A DNA stretch of 53,692 nt from Pectinatus brassicae (GTDB lineage: Bacteria > Bacillota > Negativicutes > Selenomonadales > Selenomonadaceae): assembly GCF_014201835.1 (NCBI RefSeq), contig NZ_JACHFH010000021.1:1-53692 (forward strand), written 5' to 3'. A program made the translations under genes and the position numbers. Below are positions 31,768 through 39,890 of the stretch, in pieces. Below the pieces are notes generated by a model. That model was given only the letters and a program-made list of their open reading frames with translations, ran no database searches and was not told the DNA's origin. Position 1 is the stretch's first letter; every line of letters begins with the position of its first letter.

Positions 31768-31795
31768 GGATAGATAACCTCTTTTTAATTAATTA

Positions 31796-32548
31796 TCAAT
31801 TAAAATTTGCAATACGAGCAAAATCAGCAGCTTTTAAGGAAGCACCGCCAACTAAAGCACCATCAACATTAGGTTTTTCCATGAGACCGTCGATAGTGGT
31901 AGGTTTTACGCTTCCGCCGTACTGGATGCGAACTTTGTCAGCAGTAACCTGGTCGTATTTAGCAGCAATGGTTTCGCGGATAACAGCGCATACTTCTTCA
32001 GCTTGTTCAAAAGTTGCAGTTTTACCGGTACCGATAGCCCAGATTGGTTCGTAAGCAATAACAACTTTTTCAACATCAGCAGCACTCATATTGTTAAGAG
32101 CAGCTTCGATTTGACCTTTTACGAAGGTGTTGGTTGTGCCAGCTTCACGAATTTCTAAGGTTTCGCCGCAGCAGATGATAGGAACAAGACCAGCAGCAAG
32201 AGCAGCGATGGAACGTTTGTTTACTCCTTCATCAGTTTCACCGAAGTATTCACGACGTTCGGAATGACCAAGAACAACATATTCAACACCGATTTCAGTA
32301 AGCATTTCAGTGGAAAGTTCGCCGGTGAAAGCACCATTTTTTTCCCAATGTACATTTTGTGCGCCTACATGAATGTTAGTGCCTTTTGCAGCAGCAGTTA
32401 CAGCAGCTAAAGCTGTAGCAGTAGGGCATACAACGATATCTACTTTAGTATTGTCTTTTACTAATGCAGCCAATTCTTTTACTAATTCAGTACCAGCAGC
32501 AATAGTGTTGTTCATTTTCCAGTTACCAGCAATTACAGGTTTACGCAT
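31796..32548 (-). CDS. tpiA: Triose-phosphate isomerase
   Basis: A 250-residue TIM-barrel enzyme interconverting dihydroxyacetone phosphate and glyceraldehyde 3-phosphate. Motifs: AGNWKMNNT (Lys), [14 protein letters not shown] (His), [14 protein letters not shown] (catalytic Glu) and the phosphate-binding IQYGGSVKP and GALVGGASL. The ATG follows AAAAGGTGGTTTTTTATT. It is the third gene of the glycolytic operon, with a 134-base structured gap after pgk. Confidence 0.97.
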   Translation of the reverse strand: MRKPVIAGNWKMNNTIAAGTELVKELAALVKDNTKVDIVVCPTATALAAVTAAAKGTNIHVGAQNVHWEKNGAFTGELSTEMLTEIGVEYVVLGHSERREYFGETDEGVNKRSIAALAAGLVPIICCGETLEIREAGTTNTFVKGQIEAALNNMSAADVEKVVIAYEPIWAIGTGKTATFEQAEEVCAVIRETIAAKYDQVTADKVRIQYGGSVKPTTIDGLMEKPNVDGALVGGASLKAADFARIANFN

Positions 32549-32610
32549 AATAAAAAACCACCTTTTTAAATTTTTAATTATTATATGGATATTAAAATAT
32601 TATCTATACG

Positions 32611-32668
32611 CTAAATAAGCGGGCCTAACTTTCTTTATGTAAAGATGATCAGGACACCGCTGATTTAG
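32611..32668 (-). other. Intercistronic hairpin between pgk and tpiA
   Basis: CTAAATAAGCGG and CCGCTGATTTAG pair over 12 positions with one mismatch, enclosing a ~34-base loop that itself contains CTTTA/TAAAG. No T-run follows. It may be an mRNA-processing or stabilising stem that separates pgk and tpiA expression. Confidence 0.45.
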
Positions 32669-32682
32669 AAATATTATATTTA

Positions 32683-33867
32683 TTAAAGATCAGCAATAGC
32701 TTCGATACCAGGCATAGGTTTTCCTTCGAGGAATTCCAATGTAGCACCGCCGCCAGTGGAGATATGGCTGATTTTGTCAGAAAGACCAGTTTTCTTTAAT
32801 GCTGCGATGGAATCGCCGCCGCCGACAATGCTGATGGCTGAAGAATCAGCAACAGCTTTAGCAACTTCTTCGGTTCCTTTAGCAAATGCATCAAATTCAA
32901 ATACACCCATAGGTCCGTTCCAAACAACAGTTTTAGCTTCTTTTAATGCAGCAGCATTAAGTTTAGAGGTTTCAGGACCACAGTCAAGACCCATCCAGCC
33001 ATCTTCAATTTTATCAGCTGCGACAATTTTATTATTGGCATCAGCTGCAAATTTATCAGCAACAACAACGTCTACTGGTAAAATAACATTTACATTTTTA
33101 GTTTTAGCTTTAGCAAGAAGTTCTTTAGCTAAGTCGAGTTTGTCATCTTCAACAAGAGAACTGCCGATGCCAAAGCCCTGAGCTTTTAAGAAAGTGAAAG
33201 CCATACCGCCACCGATAAGCAGGGTATCAACTTTATCAAGCATATTGGAGATAACACCAATTTTATCGGACACTTTAGCTCCACCGATAATGCCAACAAA
33301 AGGTTTTTCAGGAGCAGCAAGAGCCTGACCAATGAATTTGATTTCTTTTTCTACGAGGAAGCCGCTTACAACTTCAACATATTGGGAAATACCAACATTG
33401 GAAGCATGTGCTCTATGGGAAACACCAAATGCATCATCAACTGCAACATCAGCTAAAGATGCAAGCTGTTTAGCAAATTCAGGATCATTTTTAGTTTCTT
33501 CATTGTGGTAACGAAGATTTTCTAATAAAAGAACTTCACCAGGTTTTAAGTCAGCAGCAGCTTTTTCAGCTGGAGCGCCTACGCAGTCTTCTGCATATTT
33601 TACTTCTTTGCCTAAAAGTTCGGAAAGTCTTTTTACGATAGGTTTTACGGAAAGTTCAGGAACTCTTTCGCCTTTTGGACGACCAACATGACAAGCAAGG
33701 ATAAGTGCAGCGTTGTTTTCCAACAAATAGTTCAATGTAGGAAGGGTAGCACGAATTCTTTTGTCGTTGGTAATATTTTGATTTTCATCCATAGGTACGT
33801 TAAAATCAACGCGGATGAATACTTTTTTGCCGTTTACATTAATATCTTTAATACTTTTTTTATTCAT
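32683..33867 (-). CDS. pgk: Phosphoglycerate kinase
   Basis: A 394-residue enzyme making ATP from 1,3-bisphosphoglycerate. Motifs: VFIRVDFNVPMDENQNITND at the N-terminus, LACHVGRPKGE, VDDAFGVSHRAHAS, GGAKVSDKIGV, WNGPMGVFEFDAFAKGT and SIVGGGDSIAAL. The ATG follows CTGCGGGGGATTATA. It lies 76 bases after gap, with a GC-rich hairpin in the gap. Confidence 0.97.
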   Translation of the reverse strand: MNKKSIKDINVNGKKVFIRVDFNVPMDENQNITNDKRIRATLPTLNYLLENNAALILACHVGRPKGERVPELSVKPIVKRLSELLGKEVKYAEDCVGAPAEKAAADLKPGEVLLLENLRYHNEETKNDPEFAKQLASLADVAVDDAFGVSHRAHASNVGISQYVEVVSGFLVEKEIKFIGQALAAPEKPFVGIIGGAKVSDKIGVISNMLDKVDTLLIGGGMAFTFLKAQGFGIGSSLVEDDKLDLAKELLAKAKTKNVNVILPVDVVVADKFAADANNKIVAADKIEDGWMGLDCGPETSKLNAAALKEAKTVVWNGPMGVFEFDAFAKGTEEVAKAVADSSAISIVGGGDSIAALKKTGLSDKISHISTGGGATLEFLEGKPMPGIEAIADL

Positions 33868-33892
33868 TATAATCCCCCGCAGTATAAAATAA

Positions 33893-33914
33893 GTCCGGCC
33901 TATTAAGGCCGGAC
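33893..33914 (-). other. Intercistronic GC-rich hairpin between gap and pgk
   Basis: GTCCGGCC and GGCCGGAC form an 8-bp stem around TTAATA on the minus strand, followed by TTATTTTAT. It could be a partial terminator that makes gap transcript more abundant than the rest of the operon, or a stabilising 3' end after processing. Confidence 0.6.
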
Positions 33915-33943
33915 CTCACTATAGGCTCAAGGCCGAACAAATA

Positions 33944-34960
33944 TTACTTCGATAATTCAGCGAAGTATTTGATTGTACGAACCATTTGGCTGGTATAGCT
34001 GTTTTCATTATCATACCAAGAAACAACCTGTACCTGAGTATTGCCGTCTTCCATCTGAGCAACCATGGTCTGGGTAGCATCAAATAAAGAACCGAATCTG
34101 ATACCAACAATATCACTGGATACGAGTTCTTCTTCAGTATAACCGAAGGATTCAGTTGCAGCAGCTTTCATAGCAGCGTTGATTTGATCAACAGTTACTT
34201 TGCCTTTTACTACAGCTACTAAGATAGTGGTTGAGCCGGTAGGGGTAGGAACGCGCTGTGCAGAACCGATAAGTTTGCCGTTCAATTCAGGGATAACAAG
34301 TCCGATAGCTTTTGCAGCACCGGTGCTGTTAGGAACAATGTTAACAGCAGCAGCACGGGAACGACGAAGGTCGCCTTTACGCTGTGGGCCATCAAGAGTC
34401 ATCTGGTCGCCAGTGTAAGCATGAATTGTGGACATGATACCGCTTTGGATAGGAGCTAATTTGTTTAATGCGTTAGCCATAGGAGCTAAGCAGTTAGTGG
34501 TGCAAGATGCTGCGGAAATAACAGTATCACTTGCTTTTAATACATCATGGTTTACGTTGTATACAACGGTAGGAAGGTCATTACCTGCTGGAGCGGAGAT
34601 AACAACTTTTTTAGCGCCTGCTTTAATATGAGCAGTAGCTTTTTCTTTGGAAGTAAAGAAACCAGTACATTCAAGTACTACGTCTACATCAAGATCTCCC
34701 CAAGGTAATTCTTCAGGATTTGGTTTAGCATAGATTGTGATTTTTTTACCTTTTACGGTTATAGAATCTTCGCCTGCTTCTACAGTATCACCATATTGAT
34801 ATCTGCCCTGTGAAGAATCATATTTCAGAAGATGTGCAAGCATTTTAGGACTTGTTAAGTCATTGATAGCAACAACTTCATATCCTTCTGCATCGAACAT
34901 TTGTCTGAAAGCGAGACGGCCAATACGACCAAAACCATTAATAGCAACTTTAACTGCCAT
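33944..34960 (-). CDS. gap: Glyceraldehyde-3-phosphate dehydrogenase, type I
   Basis: A 338-residue NAD-dependent enzyme. The Rossmann motif is [14 protein letters not shown], the catalytic cysteine is in [17 protein letters not shown] (~Cys153), and [32 protein letters not shown] and [16 protein letters not shown] complete the family pattern. It is the first gene of the glycolytic operon, behind a strong promoter and a ~150-base structured leader. The ATG follows AGGGGGTATTTTTACA. Confidence 0.97.
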   Translation of the reverse strand: MAVKVAINGFGRIGRLAFRQMFDAEGYEVVAINDLTSPKMLAHLLKYDSSQGRYQYGDTVEAGEDSITVKGKKITIYAKPNPEELPWGDLDVDVVLECTGFFTSKEKATAHIKAGAKKVVISAPAGNDLPTVVYNVNHDVLKASDTVISAASCTTNCLAPMANALNKLAPIQSGIMSTIHAYTGDQMTLDGPQRKGDLRRSRAAAVNIVPNSTGAAKAIGLVIPELNGKLIGSAQRVPTPTGSTTILVAVVKGKVTVDQINAAMKAAATESFGYTEEELVSSDIVGIRFGSLFDATQTMVAQMEDGNTQVQVVSWYDNENSYTSQMVRTIKYFAELSK

Positions 34961-34983
34961 TGTAAAAATACCCCCTAAAAATT

Positions 34984-35061
34984 AAAAAAAGTTTTCCGGA
35001 AAAATCCAGAATATGTTCACTGAATAACCGTACTATCAAAACATATGACAGTCTTATTCAG
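34984..35061 (-). promoter_or_regulatory. Structured 5' leader of the gap operon
   Basis: On the minus strand a two-part hairpin forms first: CTGAATAA/TTATTCAG (8 bp) enclosing ACTGTC/GATAGT (6 bp, one G-U). It is followed by a second stem, TCTGGA/TCCGGA around TTTT, then AAAC and a T-run ending ~24 bases before the start codon. The second stem resembles a weak intrinsic terminator, so the leader may attenuate transcription. Confidence 0.5.
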
Positions 35062-35114
35062 GCAAACGACTTAATAGTATTAAATTAAGCTACTTACTAG
35101 CTTTACTACCATTT

Positions 35115-35144
35115 ATGATACAATAAAAACGTGTTATTTGTCAA
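35115..35144 (-). promoter_or_regulatory. Sigma-A promoter of the gap operon, TTGACA-18-TATCAT
   Basis: On the minus strand, perfect -35 TTGACA, 18-base spacer and -10 TATCAT, placing the start ~145 bases upstream of the gap start codon. Confidence 0.8.
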
Positions 35145-35255
35145 CGGTTTTACTTACAAATAGAAATAGCTGTTATTTTGCTTAAAATAATAATCTTTTG
35201 ACTATAAAATATGACTATTGTTTTATATAAAAATCATAATAAAAAATAATATAAA

Positions 35256-36617
35256 TTAATCTTCCATAGCGTTAATAGCTTGAACTACAATTGCTGATTC
35301 TAAACGTTTTTTCTGCAGTTCACAGCCTAATTCATATGGTTTATAGATATCGTTGTTGAATAAATCGGCATTAGCATGACAGCCACCGCTGCAGAAAAAT
35401 CTAGCCCAGCATTCACGGCAGAGTTCTTTATTCAAAACGTGACAGTTTCTGAAATGATTTGGCATTTCGGTGTTTTTGACGCCATCAAAAACATTACCGA
35501 GTAAATATTTATCACGGCCAACAAACTGATGACAAGGATAAAGGTCACCGTGTGCGGAAACAGCATAATATTCGTGACCGGCACCGCAACCACTTAATTT
35601 TTTGGCCACACATGGGCCATCATTTAAGTCAACATTGAAATGGAAGAAGAAGAAGCCTTTGCCAGCGCGGCGGCGCTGCATATAGGCTTCAACCAAGCGA
35701 TCATACTCAGCAAATATCTCTGGTAAATCAGCTTCGGTAATAGCATAGGGGACATCACCTTTAGTGACAACCGGTTCCATGGATAATATATCAAAGCCTT
35801 CATCCGCCATAGATAAAACATCTTTGGTGAAATCAAGATCATATTTCGTATAAGTGCCGCGCATATAATAATTTTCATTATTGCGACCGGCAAGCAATTT
35901 CTTGAATTTAGGTACAATTCTATCATAAGTGCCATTGCCGCCAGCATCAGGGCGTATACGGTCATGTGTTTCTTTGCGGCCGTCAAGACTGATGACAACA
36001 CTGATATTGTTATCATTTAAAAAGGCGATACTATCGTCATTTAAGGCCAAACCATTGGTAGTTAAAGTGAGCTTGAAAATTTTTCCCGTTTCTTGTTCTC
36101 TTTTTCTCACATAAGCAGTTATATGCTTAACCACAGATAAATTAACGAGTGGTTCGCCGCCAAAGAAATCTATTTCACAGTGTTTTCTTTTGCCGCTATG
36201 CTTAATGATATATTCTACGGCTGCTTCGCCGACTTCTTTACTCATAAGCGTTTTATCGGCATCCCCATATTCGCCAGCATCAGCAAAGCAATATTTGCAG
36301 CGCATGTTGCAGTCTTGGGCAACAAGCAGACACATTGATTTTACAAGACCTTTATCAGCAAACACGGGAGGTATTTCAATATTAGGAGCAAATAATTGTC
36401 CCATATCGATAAGTTTATGTAATTCATCGAGTGCTTCTTGTAAATCAGCCTGCTTGTAATCAGCAGACAGCTGGCTGATTACAGCAGCATCATTATTACC
36501 GGCGAAACTATCCATTATATCGTAGATAATTTTATCAATAACATGGACTGTACCACTATTTACATCTAATAAAAAATATAAATCCTTATAACGGAATTTA
36601 TGAATATTTACATCCAT
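35256..36617 (-). CDS. scfB: Radical SAM SCIFF peptide maturase (thioether cross-link forming)
   Basis: A 453-residue radical SAM/SPASM enzyme. An N-terminal peptide-recognition region (residues 1-~90) precedes the radical SAM Fe-S motif QDCNMRCKYC at ~100. FFGGEPLVNL follows, and the SPASM region carries auxiliary-cluster cysteines (GPCVAKKLSGCGAGH, LYPCHQFVG, CHVLNKELCRECW, FFCSGGCHAN, YELGC). It would install thioether links from cysteines to alpha carbons in the SCIFF peptide encoded just upstream. The ATG follows AAAGGATC. A terminator hairpin lies between the two genes. Confidence 0.93.
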   Translation of the reverse strand: MDVNIHKFRYKDLYFLLDVNSGTVHVIDKIIYDIMDSFAGNNDAAVISQLSADYKQADLQEALDELHKLIDMGQLFAPNIEIPPVFADKGLVKSMCLLVAQDCNMRCKYCFADAGEYGDADKTLMSKEVGEAAVEYIIKHSGKRKHCEIDFFGGEPLVNLSVVKHITAYVRKREQETGKIFKLTLTTNGLALNDDSIAFLNDNNISVVISLDGRKETHDRIRPDAGGNGTYDRIVPKFKKLLAGRNNENYYMRGTYTKYDLDFTKDVLSMADEGFDILSMEPVVTKGDVPYAITEADLPEIFAEYDRLVEAYMQRRRAGKGFFFFHFNVDLNDGPCVAKKLSGCGAGHEYYAVSAHGDLYPCHQFVGRDKYLLGNVFDGVKNTEMPNHFRNCHVLNKELCRECWARFFCSGGCHANADLFNNDIYKPYELGCELQKKRLESAIVVQAINAMED

Positions 36618-36645
36618 TTTATAAATAAGATCCTTTCTTTACATT

Positions 36646-36675
36646 AAAAAAAGGCTGTATAAACAGCCTCTTTTT
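36646..36675 (-). terminator. Terminator between SCIFF peptide and maturase genes
   Basis: On the minus strand, GGCTGT and ACAGCC around TTAT (stem extended by flanking A/T pairs) run into seven T. It lies just after the SCIFF stop codon and before the maturase gene, so it should make peptide mRNA exceed maturase mRNA. Confidence 0.8.
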
Positions 36676-36688
36676 AGACTATATAAGA

Positions 36689-36832
36689 TTATTTTCTTTT
36701 TTCACAAACCTGGTTGCCTACTGTGCAGGAAGTTTTGCAGGCAGATTGGCAGGAAGCCTGGCATTCGCCGCAGCCACCAGTTTTTAAAGTGCTTTGTAAA
36801 TATGGTTTGTTGATAGTTTTAATATGTTTCAT
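36689..36832 (-). CDS. scfA: Six-cysteine peptide SCIFF (RiPP precursor)
   Basis: A 47-residue precursor peptide: leader MKHIKTINKPYLQSTLKTGG followed by a core with six cysteines (GCGECQASCQSACKTSC, then QVC). It matches the near-invariant SCIFF family (six cysteines in forty-five) of Clostridia and Negativicutes. The start is the ATG at 36832, after AAGGAGGACTTTTTT; upstream in-frame codons lack a ribosome site. The product is modified by the downstream radical SAM enzyme; its biological role is not established. Confidence 0.95.
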   Translation of the reverse strand: MKHIKTINKPYLQSTLKTGGCGECQASCQSACKTSCTVGNQVCEKRK

Positions 36833-36922
36833 AAAAAAGTCCTCCTTAATATACCAATAAATTAATACAATATATATTGTATAATTTTTTTGCCGTAGTG
36901 GCAACATTTATAATGAATTTAT

Positions 36923-38119
36923 TTAATTTTCTGCTGGCATCATAATAATATTTACCGGTAAGTTAGAAGCTCCCGGTGGAGAATACTGCAAATAAAAATT
37001 ATCATTGCGTCCATACGTCCCTAAATCAGCAAAATATGTCTGCAAGGAATTTTCACCGAAGAAGGAACGTTCAGCCGGAGTAGGAAAAACACTTAAAGAA
37101 CGCTCGTTATTCATTTTGGCGGCTACGGCACCAGCGTATACACCGCCTAATGGCTGTAAATAATAATGAGCCTTCTGCATGCCGACAACGGGCAAATCAA
37201 AATAATACAAAACACCATAATTGCCATAATTTTTGACCTGACTGCCATCAGTGGCGTCGATTCCTGTTAAATATTTATCATCATTGTCATCGGCAACACG
37301 AAAATAAACAGTGCCGTCTTTTTCTGGGTTATAAGCTTTTTTACTGCGCAGGATTCTGTCCATATTACTAAAAGTGCCGCGCAGACGACTGCTGTCGGTT
37401 GGCAGATAATGGGCCGTTTTTAAAAATGTCTGCGGATTTTCATATATTGGCATCATGGCTACGGTAATTTTAACTTTGCCGTTTGTTTTAAAATCATAAA
37501 TACCGCAGACCAGCTGGTCTTTTTTTATTACCATATTGCCGGCTTTAGTATCAAGAATTTTTGACTGGCCTTGGAATAAATTGATATTTTCAGGCACCTG
37601 ATAACCAAAATAACGGACTTGTGACATCTTGCCAACATAGAGATAATCCGCACTAGGACCTGCATTGGCTGAGCGGGAAATATCAAAATTAACATTTTTA
37701 TCATCCATGTTTTTTAACATGACAACGACTTTTTTGCTGGCAGTGGTGCCATTTACATGATAATAATAAAGGCGCCCATTGCCTTCGACAGTATCCTCAT
37801 ATAAAATTCCATCATTATAGACGGTTTCCGGGCTGTCAGAAAATATTAAAGTACCGCCTTTATCAATTCGTTCTATGGGCCATTTTTTCATTTGAGAAAT
37901 ATTGTTTTTAAAATCATTATTGGGCAGCTGATTAGCCGCGTTGGATGTAGTATTGTCAGTTGTATCAGCAGGTATTGGTGATGAAGCTATTCCAGGGGTT
38001 TTGTTGATGGTATTGTTTTCTTCCTCATGATGTCGTGCTTGTACAAGCGGGCTAGTAACGGAAAAAATTATTGTTGATAATAAAAATACTAATGCTAATA
38101 TTCGTGTAAAATGTTTCAT
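36923..38119 (-). CDS. Secreted protein of unknown function
   Basis: A 398-residue exported protein I cannot assign to a named family. A signal peptide (residues 1-~28, ILALVFLLSTIIFSVTSPLVQA) is followed by a low-complexity Asn/Thr/Pro linker to ~70. The rest is a beta-rich domain (GGTLIFSDSPETVYNDGILYED, RLYYYHVNGT, VVVMLKN, FDISRSANAGPSADYLYVGK, YYFDLPVVG). No cysteine pairs, metal motifs or transmembrane segments are obvious. It follows the polysaccharide deacetylase gene by 32 bases on the same strand, so a cell-envelope role is plausible. The ATG follows TGAGGACAA. Confidence 0.7.
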   Translation of the reverse strand: MKHFTRILALVFLLSTIIFSVTSPLVQARHHEEENNTINKTPGIASSPIPADTTDNTTSNAANQLPNNDFKNNISQMKKWPIERIDKGGTLIFSDSPETVYNDGILYEDTVEGNGRLYYYHVNGTTASKKVVVMLKNMDDKNVNFDISRSANAGPSADYLYVGKMSQVRYFGYQVPENINLFQGQSKILDTKAGNMVIKKDQLVCGIYDFKTNGKVKITVAMMPIYENPQTFLKTAHYLPTDSSRLRGTFSNMDRILRSKKAYNPEKDGTVYFRVADDNDDKYLTGIDATDGSQVKNYGNYGVLYYFDLPVVGMQKAHYYLQPLGGVYAGAVAAKMNNERSLSVFPTPAERSFFGENSLQTYFADLGTYGRNDNFYLQYSPPGASNLPVNIIMMPAEN

Positions 38120-38151
38120 TTGTCCTCACAAATTTGTATTTATTTAATGGT

Positions 38152-38931
38152 TTAGTGCTGATTTATATGAAAATAGTAAAAAAGCTTGCTTTTAAGTATA
38201 CGCAGCTTCAGACCTAACAGCGAAAATCTTTCACGGGGAATATAGGTCCTTTGTAATAGATAAGGATTAGTGCTAAAAGTATTTAATCCGGGATCGCCGG
38301 TAACAGCAGCCAGATAATTGTTTTGCTGCAGTGCCTGTATCGCAGTGTTGTTATACATGCCATTAGGATAAGAAAAGAAAAAGATGGTTTTTAACCCGTT
38401 CCATTCCATTAAAAGTTTCGATAATTTTACTTCATTTTGAATCTGTGCCGCCGATAAAGTCGTTAATGGCAGATGATTGGCGGTATGACAGCCAATTTCA
38501 ATATTATCGTTTTGCAGTTGTTTTAGTTGTGCCCAGTTTATATAGTCCTTTTTATTTATGTAGTTACCGATAATAAAAAAAGTAGCTTTCATATTATGTT
38601 TATTAACGATCGGAGCAACGTTGGTAAAGTTATCTTCATAGCCATCGTCAAATGTAAGTATAATCGGTTTTGCGGGCAGCTTTTCACCATATTTTTTGGC
38701 GTGGATAAAGTCCATTAATGAGATTGTAGTATAACCTTCAGCTGATAAATAATCCAACTGGGCAGTAAAATCTTTTACAGGAATGGTATATTCATCATTA
38801 TCAATGTCATTAACCTTGTGATATTCAAGGATTAAAAGGCCATTAGAAGGCTTTTGGTAGATATAAAAACAAAAACCAGCGATTATTAATATTAATATAC
38901 TAATAATCGCAGTAATTTTATAGTATTTCAT
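38152..38931 (-). CDS. Polysaccharide deacetylase family protein (NodB domain)
   Basis: A 259-residue protein with one N-terminal membrane anchor or signal segment (IISILILIIAGFCFYIY) and a NodB domain. Catalytic motifs are ILTFDDGYEDNFTNV (metal-binding Asp pair) and IGCHTANHLPLT (His-x3-His). It probably deacetylates an N-acetylated envelope or extracellular polysaccharide outside the cytoplasmic membrane. The ATG follows AAAGGAAAGTGAATAATA. It begins 2 bases after whiA. Confidence 0.88.
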   Translation of the reverse strand: MKYYKITAIISILILIIAGFCFYIYQKPSNGLLILEYHKVNDIDNDEYTIPVKDFTAQLDYLSAEGYTTISLMDFIHAKKYGEKLPAKPIILTFDDGYEDNFTNVAPIVNKHNMKATFFIIGNYINKKDYINWAQLKQLQNDNIEIGCHTANHLPLTTLSAAQIQNEVKLSKLLMEWNGLKTIFFFSYPNGMYNNTAIQALQQNNYLAAVTGDPGLNTFSTNPYLLQRTYIPRERFSLLGLKLRILKSKLFYYFHINQH

Positions 38932-38933
38932 TA

Positions 38934-39875
38934 TTATTCACTTTCCTTTAGCGCAAGGGCCATGGTTTCTAATTTGCGCAGACGGTGATTGACACCTGAT
39001 TTGCCGATATGCAGTATTTCAGCCAATTCAGTTAAGGAGGCATCAGGATTATTGATGCGGGCTGTGGCCGTTTCCTGCAGCGGTAGCGGCAGTTGTTTAA
39101 TATCAACAGCCTTTAGTAATTTTGATATATTTTGTACCTGGCGCAGGGCAGCATTTACTGTTTTTTGTAAATTGGCAGTTTCACAATTGACCAGGCGGTT
39201 TACCTGATTGCGAACCTCTTTGAGATTGCGGGTGCTTTCAAAATCTTCAAGAACCTCTTCAGCGCCAATCATACGCAAAAAACTAATAATAGCTTCACTT
39301 TCCTTAAGATATAATACATATTTATCCTTGCGGGAGGTGTGTCCGACAGGAAACCCAAATTGCTTGAATAATGATAATAATTGTTGAGAAAATTCATAAT
39401 TGCTGGTTGATAACTCTAAATGATAACCGCCGTCAGGTCGGTTAACAGAGCCGCCACCTAAAAAAGCGCCGCGCAGATAGGCTTCTTTACAGCAATATTT
39501 ACTTAAAAGAGCATTGTCTTTGCCCATATTAAAGCTGTCATTGCTTATAAATCCTAATGTTTCTAGTAAATTGGTTACAGCGTTAGAAGGTATAACACGA
39601 ATAGTATATTGATTGTTTTTATGGAGACGTCGGGAGCGTTTAACAACCAGTTCAGTTTGAATGTCATCAATGCACAGTCCCTTTACGAAGGCAAGTACTC
39701 TTCGACCAACAGCGGCATTTTCTGTTATGAAATTTATGCCAAGACGATGACGTGTACTGAGGGAAAAAGATGCGTTCATACGCAATAAGGCTGACAATTC
39801 AGCATTAATGCAGCAAAGATTTGTTTCATTGAAATGGGCAAGTTCATTTTTTACTTCTGTAGAAAACGAGGGCAT
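38934..39875 (-). CDS. whiA: WhiA-type DNA-binding protein
   Basis: A 313-residue homologue of sporulation/division regulator WhiA: an N-terminal LAGLIDADG-like fold (YLRGAFLGGGSVNRP near the middle) and a C-terminal helix-turn-helix (LTELAEILHIGKSGVNHRLRKLETMA). It is conserved in nearly all Firmicutes and affects chromosome segregation and division. It follows yvcK by 15 bases in the conserved order rapZ-yvcK-whiA. The ATG follows AGAGGTGTTATCTC. Confidence 0.95.
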   Translation of the reverse strand: MPSFSTEVKNELAHFNETNLCCINAELSALLRMNASFSLSTRHRLGINFITENAAVGRRVLAFVKGLCIDDIQTELVVKRSRRLHKNNQYTIRVIPSNAVTNLLETLGFISNDSFNMGKDNALLSKYCCKEAYLRGAFLGGGSVNRPDGGYHLELSTSNYEFSQQLLSLFKQFGFPVGHTSRKDKYVLYLKESEAIISFLRMIGAEEVLEDFESTRNLKEVRNQVNRLVNCETANLQKTVNAALRQVQNISKLLKAVDIKQLPLPLQETATARINNPDASLTELAEILHIGKSGVNHRLRKLETMALALKESE

Positions 39876-39890
39876 GAGATAACACCTCTA

